DNA of 64,000 nucleotides from positions 62,001-126,000 of the forward strand of contig VWZP01005802.1 of assembly GCA_013396995.1 (NCBI GenBank), given 5' to 3'. Below the pieces are notes generated by a model. It was given only the letters and a program-made list of their open reading frames with translations. It did not search any database and was not told the DNA's origin. Both the position numbers and the translations under genes were made by a program. Of this stretch, positions 47,501 through 58,259 are shown piece by piece. The number at the start of each line of letters is the position of its first letter. Within the stretch, counting starts at the first letter, position 1. Source of the DNA: Dicaeum eximium (lineage: Eukaryota > Chordata > Aves > Passeriformes > Dicaeidae).

Positions 47501-50500
47501 ATGTCTTATCTCAGAAATAAAGATACAATGCCTGGAAATGACTGATGCAAGCTGCTATTAAGGGAGATACATTCATGCATTTCAGCAGAGTTAGATGATG
47601 AAATGGAAGCTAATTCAATCTTGTAATTGCAGATAGCTGTTGTTTCAGGAACAGTATCATCCAAAAGATCTGGACTGTATCATCTTTATGTTTACAAATA
47701 AACAGTGAAGTGGAAATTAAACTCTGGCTAAAATGAAATTACAAGAAGTCACCTCCTGTGGTGCAGTGAACACACACTGATCGTCAGCAAATGATTTCTA
47801 CTTTGGTAGCTTTGCTCAAATAAGTAGTTCCAAAATAACACTGAGCCTTATTTGTACATGGCAGATCATTTAGTTGTACAATATTGTGTTCTTCAAGCTG
47901 CAGACAAACTGAGTCACATGCCTAAAATAGTAAAATTATCCTTAAAGCAATGACATTTCATTCAGGAGTTATCAAAACAGGTTTTTCATCCAAATGTTAC
48001 ACCCCATTTTACTGTTGTTTGCTGTTGTGGAATGTAGAGATGATACTATGGAAAATGCTGGTATTTGAAATAATTTCTTTATTCAGCATCATTGTCTGCC
48101 ACTTCCTCTAGCCTGTAAATTTATTTGCTTGTAAAAATAGGTGGTATAGAATAATATGATGCATAATATTTTTATTATTTCAAAAGAGTGATACCAGTTA
48201 ACATGAGCTGAAGACCCATTCTTGAATAGGCTCTGATGAAATCTTCCACATCTCTAATATCTTTCACATTTGAACTAAAAATAAGTCTCAAGGAAAAAAA
48301 AAAAAAAAAAGAAGAAAATCTGTATATTTGTTCAGGTCCCAGACAACTGGAGCCAGAATGACAGACTGTGAGCTACCTCGCTTCCATCCTTCATGACTTC
48401 TGTGGTTGTGCCAGAATCACAATTTCTGAAAGATTTATTGTGGTGGGAATGACCTCACCATGTACTGAAGGTTATCAATCTCAACTTTAACATGAGACCT
48501 TCTGTTGTAACTACTCCTTCCATTTTTAGTTTAAATGCAGAGAAAGATAAAATCAGATGCTGGCATCCTCAAGTTCATCTTCTTTTGACCACAGTGTCCT
48601 TCAAATTTGCAAAGTCCAGTTGAATCGATTTCTGTGAGATTTCCTGTAGGGCTTAGAGTAATTCTGAAACATTTTGGTTGAACTTCCTCTGTGCTGCTCC
48701 CAGGGTGCAAAGCAAGCAAAAAACTGACTTACCCACATGGAAGGAAAACCCCTAAAGAGAAGATGATCACCAAGCTGTGACACTATTTCCCTTAACTAAA
48801 ACTAGTAACTTCTGCCCAACCTGGCTATTCTGTAGTGCCCAGTGAAGATCCAGCAACTATTGTACAGACAGTTGAAGGCACAATTCCTTTTCCCTAAAGC
48901 TGAGAGCCAAAACAACTCAGAGCAATCAATATCCCAAAAGTACTTGCTTCTCCATACTGACTATAAAGACAGTTCAAGTTGACCATCTCAAATGAACAAA
49001 CCTACAGTGGAGATGTCTAAAGGAACATAAGCTAGGTGCCAGCTGTGACATTATGGATTAATGAACCCCCCCATTCCTGACTTCTGTTGCCTTTGGAGGT
49101 GTAAGCTGAAAGGAAGAGTGCAGGACTGAATTCCCTCTGGGCACTGTACAGGTGATGAGGAGACAAACTGCTTGCTTCAAAGCCTAGATGAGATTTATTT
49201 AAGGCAGAGAAAAATCAGAAAGAATAAACAAAGAAGTGGAGAGATAAAGCAATTATCTCAAAAGTTTGTAGGCTCCTCCACCAATGCACAATGGTGGAAT
49301 ATGACCTATGGAATTATAAACTTTGCTTAGCTGTGATGTGCTTGATGTTGTTGTCTTAAACTTTATGAAATGCCAAGTGTTTCGGGCTGGCACAGTAAAA
49401 ATTAAATTCAGAATAAACAGATTTTACCCATTGTGGCTGCTCATCTTGATGCTGTGTGCTGGAACAAGAACATTCACCCCCAGTATGTATTTAAATAAGA
49501 AAGATGACATATACTTATTTTTTATTTCATATTATACCCAATTCCAAAATACAATTAATGAAGGAGTCACAGAACTACCTACAAAAATCAGGATTGTAGT
49601 TTGGTGACATAAACATAATTTAATTTTATTCTAGATAGTGAAGCCGAAGGACATGGCTAGTCATAAAATACGACTTTCCAAGAGAAGAAACTGTTTGGAT
49701 TTGGTGTGTGAAGTGTGCAGAATGCAATGCTTCAAGAATATTACAATGTAAAGGAGGTCAAGGTCAATGTCAGCACATGTTAATGTCTTCTAGAAAAGGA
49801 AGAGTTAGGCATCCCAGATGGCAAAGACCTCAAAAGGAAGAACTGCAAGAACAAGCCGTTGTCAGTGAGCATTATTTCACTAGAGGCAGAAATACTAATG
49901 AGAAGGGAAAGTGGTGTTTCCTTTCTTGTGGAGCTGTATCTTATATTCCAAGTGGTCTGTTAATATTTTCAAAATTTATTTGTGCTTTTTGTGAGGGCTG
50001 GAAACTCACTGGAAACTTAGACTTGGCGTCATGAGCTGAAAGATAATGCTTGGGAAAACTGGGAAATGCAGCAACATAAGGTTCCTCTTAGGCCTGACAG
50101 AAAGTTGTCTGGTCTGCATTCATTCCAACATCCCACAATAACACAGATTACATCTGTCCCAAGGGATTTAGCTTCATGGGTGCTGTTGTTTTCAAGGAAC
50201 TAAATATTAAAATGCCTTTGAGGATCTGGACTGTTCTGAACACTTAGCAATTTCTAAATGACACCGTGCATTCGTGACATTTAAATTTCATTAGCATTCA
50301 CACAAGTCACATCTTGTCTATAGGGGTTATGCAGGGAGATTTTAAAGACTGCCATCAAACATTTTCAGCTGCAGGTCTGGTTAAAGTCGAGTGGTCTAAA
50401 TGACACCTTTTTTGTGCTCAGCCAGAAGAGTCAATGTGGTCACTGTTCCCTGGGATTGAGTGAGAGCACCAGGTTGCCAACCCACAGCGCTGGTGAGCCA

Positions 50501-53500
50501 CTCTGAACTGCAAAATCTGAGCTGAGGGTGCCAGAGGGACGCGGGGGGTGCCCTCAGTGCCTGCTGAGGGGGAGGGAAGGACCATCATAGAACAGGCAGA
50601 TAGTGCAGCACAGGGGTGGGAATCTCTCCTGGGATGGGGGAGGCAGAGCAGAGAGGCTGTGCTGCTCTGGGGCATTAAATTCAGTGGGAAGGTTGGCTTC
50701 AATTGCTGAAATAAGAAAACTCTTTCTGTTGCTTCCTGCTCTGCTCAGGGTACCAGCATGATGCTAGTATATTTAGGTTGTCTCTTTCGGCTCTGTGCTT
50801 AATCAGTAAACAGTGGAAGCTTCCTCCAGGACAAATTTCAGAGCAGGGACTTAACAGAGCTGCGCTGGTGCCTCCCCTCAGTCTTTAATCTGGGAGAAAC
50901 CTCGGGCTACTATTTTCAGGCTCCCACTGTTCCCAGCTTAGCATAACTCCATTTCCTGCACCATGAAAGCTGAAGCAGTGATATTCCTCTCTCTTGGAGC
51001 AGTGTCTACTTTATTAATGTTTTGGAGGTGCAGGTGCTATGGTAACGAGCAGTACGGGCTGTGCCTAAAGAGGAATTTGCATGGCCAGAGCTGCTGTCTT
51101 TGAACAGCTTGGCACATCTGTTCATGAACAGCAAACTGGTTCTGTGCCAGCCCACAGGAAAACTCAGCTGAGCTGCAGCTGGATCAGACAATGCAGTTGT
51201 GTAGGGATTTCAGAGGTAATCTAAGGCAGAGCCATGTAAAATGCAAGTGAGAATGAGAAAATACCCAGAGGTTTCAGGAGGCAGCAATATTTATTAGGAG
51301 CCTGAAGTTATCTATTCTAAGCAAAGCACTAGGAAAAGCAAAACTTGTGTATAGCACATAAACAGCAATAAAGGCTCACTCCAAACCTAGAGGATTAATG
51401 CTCTCCTAATCCTGTCACTCTTCAAGGAATTTTGAAATATTGGCAACTTCTGGTAATCGAATTTTCCCAAGAAACAAAAAAAACCAAACAAATAAAACCA
51501 CTAAACCCTGCCTAGCTTCAGACAACATTAAGTATGCCAGGAAGGAATCATAAAATCAAATTAAACTTTGGAATAAGCTGTCTGAAGCTTGCAAGTCTGC
51601 CTTGAGTCTACTATAATTGCTGAAATCTCTTTGCTACATATAGCCATAAAACTTCACATAGTTTTCTTTTTTAAGCAAGCAAAGTTCCACTGACTTTGAC
51701 TCATATGTTTTCTAGAAGAAAATGAACGTTTCAAAGCCAGAGACAATGAAAAAAAAAGAAAACAAAACAATAGTAATTGAAAAGAAATAAGAAGTAAAGA
51801 TATTGAAGGAATAAAATAGGCAGATAAACAAAAAAGAAGGAAAAATGGAAACAGAGGGAGGAGAAAAAACATATTTTCAAAATTAAAAGACCCAGAAAAG
51901 CAATTAACAAAATGCAGTTAAGCAAGAAGCAGAAAACCTGTTCTATCACTTGGCAAAAAGAATAGGTACTCTAAGCTAGTGTTCTGCTGAAATTAGGAAA
52001 GAAAAATACCAGGAAACTATGAATATAAAGGGATCTGTCATTTGATTTTTACATTAAAAACCTGATGCAAAAATATGGAGGGAAACATTCTTATTTCAAA
52101 TATTTACACTAAAGAGATCTATTTCATGGAAAAGCAACTGTTCACATATGGAGAATTAGAAACATAAAGACTTGTACTAGCTAAAATAAGGAGAATCAAA
52201 AAAATGAAACTGAGATACAAAAAGAAGCAGAACCACATGGTTAACTTTACCATCCAGATATTCTCAGTGGTGATGTATAGACAATATGGTAATGTGGCTT
52301 TTATTGCAGTCCCAGTGGATAGGAGCTCTGAGCAGGGAGGAGGATGCTGTGGAATGCTCAGCTCCTGTGCCACCTGTGCAGCCCTCAGGTTTAACAGATG
52401 GAGTTGGGGGAATTCTGATGATTAAACTGGGAAAACTGCTATATGCATTCCTTAAGGTATTGCCAAATCCCAGTCTGGATAATTGCAATGAGTGAAATGT
52501 AAATAAAAAGTAAAACTGTAGCCAGGACACAGTGACAAATTCTCATTTTGAATGGTTAAAGAGGATCCTAGGAAAATCCCTATCAAGCTCTTAATATGTG
52601 ATCAAGAGTCACTGTTCAGTAAAGAAATTTCACAAATACACTTAAAATTTATCAGATCCCAGTATTTTTAAATCATGTAATTATATTACTGACTTCCTCC
52701 ACACAATGAAAATGTATCAATCCAATGAGTGGTAGAATTTAAATATCCTCCTCTGTGACTGCTGCAAAGTCTGTGTGGTCCCTGAGTGCTGGATCATGAC
52801 AAATGGGAAGCCTGACATATTTAGAATGAGTTGGCAACCAACCTTTGTGTGTATAACTTTTCACTAGGCATGTAGGGAGTGCTCAGGATAAATAATGACA
52901 TATTTGTGGGTGCAGTGCCCTGGGGGGCTCTAAATTGAGCTAAGGGCAACTTCTAATTGGGATGAACCCACTCCTCCTTTGTCTCAAAACAAGGACTCTG
53001 TTTTTCTTCTCTGAGGCACTCACACTCTAATGTTCTGTAGTTTAACAATAGCCCTTACTGTTGAGGGGTTTACTATGTCATAATTTGGTTGTGGTAAAAA
53101 TTGGAATGCATAATCCACTACAGGCAGTTATTTCACTCTACAGTGCCAAAACAAAGCTTGGATTGTGGTCAGGGTAAAGACTCAGACCTGGATACCTTCT
53201 CAGACCTGAGTAAGTGCCCGTGTAAGCAAACAGGAGATCTGCACTTTTTGCATTTTGGAAATCTGGGGCAGAGGGCAGGAGGGAAAATTGACTTATTCTG
53301 TGTTCCCCTTGATCATCCCTTTCTCTCTTTCTTCTTGTTTTGTTTGTCTTTCTATGTGTTTTGGCACAAGAGTGAATCAATTTCCCTTCCTAGGCCCTCA
53401 AAAGGGAACATGTTCTCCCAGACAAAGAGAACCAACTCAGCCTGGACATATTCCAGCAAATTCCAATTAATGTTGACGTTCCAATTAATGTTGGAATTCC

Positions 53501-54550
53501 AATTAACATTTCCAGATGGAGATAAGGGATCTGAATAAATATGTGAACATATTGCTTTTCATTGCAATTCACAATTAAGCTTCTTAATAATGTTCAAGAA
53601 GAAATTTTGCTGTGAGTGGAAGAGAGTGAGATAGTACCTGTTAGAAATAGGAAATTGGCTGCAGAATGGAGTGCAATGCTCCATTCAAAGTAGATCTCAT
53701 TTTTCCAAAGGCATTTTTCATTTTTCCTATCCATTCTGCCTTTCACCACTCTTTTCTTCTCCCTATTTCTAATGAAAATAATGCGGATATAAGACACTGG
53801 GAATGAGGCTAAGATGTGGCAGCACTCTGCTCAGGATGGCACTACCAGTAACACTTGCCTTTGTCACTTATCTTTGAAGAGGACTGTGGAAATTCTAAAA
53901 GCCTTTCAGCAGTTCTGAAAAATAAAAATGGGAAGAAATCAGGGCTGGGGAAAACAAAATATCTGAATATCTGAGCAGAGAGAGTAGACCAGAGATCTAG
54001 ATCCAGAGTGTGGCCAAATTACAACACTGTTAACTGTGGCAGGATCCCAGAAGCAACAAAACCAACCAGATGAAGTTCAGTAGATCCAATCAAAGGGAAG
54101 AAATTAGGTGGTCACAAAACATGGTTTGCATTAATTAATATTTGAGCACAGGTATCTCCATATGTTAAGAAGACTACAGCATGACTTCCAGCTCCTGCAT
54201 TTTTTGTATTCTAGATGAATTCAATCCCATGCCACATTGGAAAAGAGGCTTACCAAACACACTGAGAGAAAATAAAATTTCCTTTTCACAGCAAGGAAAT
54301 AGTGAGGTTTTGTGACTGCATCTAGAGATAAATAAGCAAGGTTAAACCACAGAAGCTTTCTATTTTGCATAGGTTGCCATCATGGCACTGCACTTTTAGA
54401 TGTCTTCCACCTCATGGAATTCACTGACTCCATTAGATTCCTAGGCTGCCACTGTAGATCAGGAAAAATCAAACATCTTAGAGTGAGATCCACAAGATCC
54501 ACCTTGTCAGGCTGCTGTAGTTTTCCAGGAGGATATGATCATTCCTCTTA
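47501..54550. other. Non-coding stretch, no gene seen
   Basis: About 7 kb. It has an A17 run at 48294-48310, a strongly A-rich patch at 51715-51860, and an 18-base triplicate at 53461-53514. Open frames of 94-145 codons were examined and show no motif. A TTTATT word near 49196 might be a relic poly(A) signal of a minus-strand LTR, but no LTR ends were found. Confidence 0.5.
53461..53514. repeat. Three tandem 18-base units
   Basis: TTCCAATTAATGTTGACG, TTCCAATTAATGTTGGAA and TTCCAATTAACATTTCCA follow one another exactly. The first two differ at three positions and the third is more diverged. The 18-base period keeps an open frame, which explains the repetitive peptide encoded there. Confidence 0.85.
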
Positions 54551-54556
54551 ACTTGT
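54551..54556. repeat. Left target-site duplication of LTR C (ACTTGT)
   Basis: ACTTGT directly precedes the TGTCA end of LTR C and recurs at 54866-54871. Confidence 0.9.
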
Positions 54557-54865
54557 TGTCATAATAGAGCACGACACGAATCACGGAGACACAGCAAACT
54601 CCAGCTGGGGAAAGGGCAAAGAAGAGAGAAACTTTATTTTGATTTTCGTATTATATAGAGTTTTGGGAACGGCTGTGGATTGGAGAATGAGGTCACCACT
54701 TCTCCAACCACACTGGTCAATGAAAAGGTCCATCAAACCTTTCTCCTCCCAGAAGAAAGAATGAAAAACAAAAAGTTAGAAAAACATCTGTGTGTTTACA
54801 GAAAACCTCATGAGAAACTTTATCACAAAAATTAAAACATCAGAAGGCTGAAAATCAGAGTGACA
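54557..54865 (-). mobile_element. LTR C: compact solo LTR, class II-like, minus strand
   Basis: 309 bases bounded by TGTCA and TGACA, a perfect 5-base terminal inverted repeat, and flanked by perfect 6-base ACTTGT duplications. The minus strand is sense: CCAAT (plus 54679-54683), a TATA-like TATATAA (plus 54651-54658) and AATAAA (plus 54633-54638) occur in order. The short length and 6-base duplication fit class II avian retroviruses. No internal region is present, so recombination between two LTRs has removed the provirus. Intact duplications point to a fairly recent insertion. Confidence 0.88.
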
Positions 54866-54871
54866 ACTTGT
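54866..54871. repeat. Right target-site duplication of LTR C (ACTTGT)
   Basis: Exact copy of the six bases at 54551-54556, marking the integration target. Confidence 0.9.
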
Positions 54872-57654
54872 CTCAAACCAAGACATTATCACAGCTCTCC
54901 AAACCAAGGTGTTTATCTTGGGGCTTCAGGGAGGGACTCTCAGAGACCAACACTGCCAAGAACCTTACACAGTCACTCTGCACCTTTTTCCTAAAGTACA
55001 GGAGAATGTGGAGTTCATCTTCCTTTATCCAGTATGAAACTTTATCCATGAGACTGAAAAAGCAGCAGTCTAGTTGTACACTTCCTGTTCTACAAAAACA
55101 AAAAAAGGAGGGATGAGAAATTGAATTGTGAGTGTTCCACTCTAGAAGACAATCCAGACCCAGTCTCCCCTTTGCACCCCTGCTGTGTTGATTCATCTCC
55201 TACTCACTAGATGGTGGATGTCATCATTGGGCTGTAGGGACACTTGGCATACATTAGATGTGAGATTCTTCTGCCTAGTGTGGCTGTTTAGCAAACACAA
55301 GGGTCCTAGGCAGCCCAAGGTCCCATTAGTGTTAAAAGAAAAGAGAGTACTGGATCTCAGGTGCCACCTCATCTTAAGGTGGATGCATAAAACAGGTTCA
55401 CTAAAATCACATCCTGAAAACACCTATTTCTCCCAAATGACTGAGGATGACCCTAATGAGCTCTGATGGATGCATTCATATGGGTAGATGTAATACCTCT
55501 AAGGCACCACAGTTTTTACTGTAGACCCATAATTTCACAAGAAAAATGTTCTCGAGAACTGACCCCAGACTCACAGAGAGTTCAACTTTCTCAAGTCTGT
55601 TTTTTGTTCTCCCACGCAAGAAAGTATTTTTGTAAGGAACTGATTATGTGAATTTGATAGTTTCTGAAAAAATAGTTCACAGTTTGATATTTTGGAGGCA
55701 GTTGATCTCACCAGGAGAACCTTTTATTGCTCGTTCACAATAGCAGGTTGGGAGACTTTCCTATCCAAAGGCTCAGTGCACTCTGCACCATTTAAAATAT
55801 GTATGTATCCTGTGGAAGAAGAGAACAGTACTCAAGTTTTAATGGTAAAATGTGTGAAACAGGAAACAGTTTTATGATTTAAACAGGGTCACAGTGTCAG
55901 CAACGAGTGGGCAGAGATAAGCAGGCACTAGAACCCTCTGGCATTTATGGACTCAAAACTTCTTCCTCCTGTTGATCAAGGAGGTTGGGGGCTTTTATCA
56001 TTGTTACTGAGTTCTTTTAAATGCTTTGCAAGCCAGGAACAGAGAAGCAATTCCTTAGAAACATTACTCTATTTCTTTTTGTTATGCAAAATCTACCCAC
56101 ATTCTTCAGAGGCAGGACAAGGTGTCCAATAGTGTTTGCATCACCATGGAGTGCTTGGCAGCCATCAGCACTTTGGAAGCACCTCAGCAATGGACATTTG
56201 GGAATACTTTCCACCACAGGTTTTCTCTTTCATGTACATTCTTGTCATTTGATATATACTGGAACATCAAAAGATGTGAAATAACTCATCCAAAGATGAT
56301 ACTGCTACCTTTAATTTATTCTTTACACTGAATCCCAGAAGAGCAACTTGAAGAAAAAATGTGGAGGTGTCAGGTTATTAAGCCATATTGTCTTTTAAAC
56401 TGTTTTTCCTCTCTTTTGCAATTTGCAAATCCTGTTCATAAAAGAGGTATAAAAAGCAATCAGTCTGGTTTCCTGAAGAGTACAATATTAATTATTCAGA
56501 TCAAACTCCTTGAAGAGCAGATGAGGTCAGACAGCAACAAGTGCAAGGGGAAGAGGAACTAAACATGTCCAGGCAATGTGCAGAAAATGAGGATGTCTGT
56601 GTTTCTGAAGGCAAACAAAACAGTGATGGCTTCAGTAAGAGAGGTGGGACATTGACCCCACAAATGCCTTCCCTGCCCTACACCCAGGTTATCTGATGGG
56701 CTTTCTTGCCTGGAATCTTGGGAAGTGACACATGTAATACATGTCAAATTCCTCTGTGCTCCTGCTTTATGTACCAAGCCTATTTGAAGTAATTTGATAC
56801 ATGCCATCAACTCTAATAGCCCAAGGAATCTGGATTTCATTGTCCTGTAAGTGCTCTTTGCCTTTTCTACCTCTTTTTATGATGCTTCTTTTTAAAGCAC
56901 CTCAAATAGTCTATGAATTAAGCAAACTCATCTTATTAGAAGAGTCCCCAGGGTGCCTTCAGTACTTCAGCTTCTATCTTCAGACCCTGGACACAATCAA
57001 TGAATGAATCAATAATAATCAATGCACAGAGCATTTCAGCAGGATCAATGACTGGCTGGGAGGTGCTGATGGGCAGAATTTAAGTCAAGGGCTCTTAATC
57101 CCAGCTGGTCATTTGCCTCCAGGCAGCACTTTGTGCCAAGGTCATTACTGCTATTCTAAGGAAAAAAAAATAAAACAAAGCTGATGTCAGCACATGGATA
57201 TTTTTAACCTGGCTTTTGCAGAGTCAATGGCTCCATATGCCTCTTTCTATTAAATGTGAACCCCCTTCAAGAGGCACTTCCATTGCATAAGGTGTCCCAG
57301 CAGCATTTTCTCCATTTAGTGAATCAGCAGGTGTTTTCAACCACCCACAGGTTCCATAGAGATGTCCTAGGGTTTATGGAGCCTGGCAGAGCAGTCTCCT
57401 GCAGAGAGGATTTACTCACTCCCTCTCTCCACTCAGCTGTGGGTGGGATTACACTTCTGTGTGGGCCAAATTCTAAGAATTGTGTCAGCCGCATATCGTG
57501 TCTACTTGGCCCTCAGAAAATCCTGTCAGCTCAAGACAGAGAGGGATCACAGAAGGAAAAGGACTTCTAAAATTCTTCTTGGATAAGCCCCAGAATGTTC
57601 ATCTATCCACACAGATGCACACAAACAGTTGGGGTGACATTAGAACTATAAACT
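54872..57654. other. Non-coding stretch with a weak exon-like segment
   Basis: On the minus strand a pyrimidine tract ending in GTTTTTGTAG (AG at plus 55091-55090) is followed by about 72 open codons down to a stop at 54873-54875. I do not recognise the peptide, and one good-looking acceptor in several kilobases is expected by chance. The rest shows no element or gene. Confidence 0.45.
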
Positions 57655-57950
57655 TAGAATCACAGAATGGTTTGGGTTGGAAGAGATTAAAGATCACTGA
57701 GTCCCAACCTTCCTGCCATGGGCAGAGACACCTTCTGCTAGACCAGGCTGCTCAAAAGCCCTGTCCAACCTGACCTTAAATACTTCCAGAGATGGGGCTC
57801 TGATAAACCTGTTTCAGTTCCTCACCACCCTCAAAATAAAAAAAAATTTCTTCCTACCTTCTAATCCAAACCAACACTCTTTCAGTTCAAATCCATTACC
57901 CCTTGTTCAGTCATTAAATGCCCTTGTTAAAAGTCCCTCTCCAGTTCTCT
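57655..57950 (-). mobile_element. CR1 LINE 3' fragment, about 300 bases
   Basis: The best-preserved CR1 piece in the window. The plus strand starts TAGAATCACAGAATGGTTTG, then shows CCATGGGCAGAGACACCTTC, CTAGACCAGGCTGCTCAAA, CTCACCACCCTCA, TTTCTTCCTACCTTCTAAT and CCATTACCCCTTGTTCAG in the order of a reversed CR1 3' UTR and ORF2 end. It is truncated after CTCCAGTTCTCT. CR1 copies of this type are 5'-truncated and inactive. Confidence 0.92.
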
Positions 57951-57962
57951 GAAGCATTCCAG

Positions 57963-57992
57963 AACATTCCAGTGTGTATCCTGAGTGTGCAT
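57963..57992. repeat. First copy of a 30-base direct repeat
   Basis: A 30-base sequence, starting AACATTCCAGTG and ending GAGTGTGCAT, lies just beyond the CR1 fragment. It recurs exactly at 58230-58259, with weaker similarity extending to the left (CTCTG...AAGC) in both copies. Confidence 0.9.
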
Positions 57993-58229
57993 TCCTAAAG
58001 TGCTGCAAAGCTCCCATAAACAGTATATAACCTTCCCAAAGTATCCTAAATATTACCAACTCATGATGCAAGGCCAACATACTGTGTCTACAGGAAAATT
58101 GTACAAGCAAATATTGAGGTCAGGACCACACTTGTTGATCAGCTATGCCAACTGCTGGAAGGTTGCCAGAGAGAGTTTGGCAAACCCACCTGCTGTACCC
58201 TGAACACCTTTCTCTGCAAAGCCTTCCAA

Positions 58230-58259
58230 AACATTCCAGTGTGTATCCTGAGTGTGCAT
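58230..58259. repeat. Second copy of the 30-base direct repeat
   Basis: Identical to 57963-57992 over 30 bases, 267 bases away. The flanks diverge quickly on the right. A segmental duplication or a small unknown interspersed repeat could explain the pair. Confidence 0.9.

Noticed and set aside
49190..49220. A further minus-strand LTR around a TTTATT word
   Set aside because: No TG/CA ends, target duplication or TATA-like box could be placed around it.
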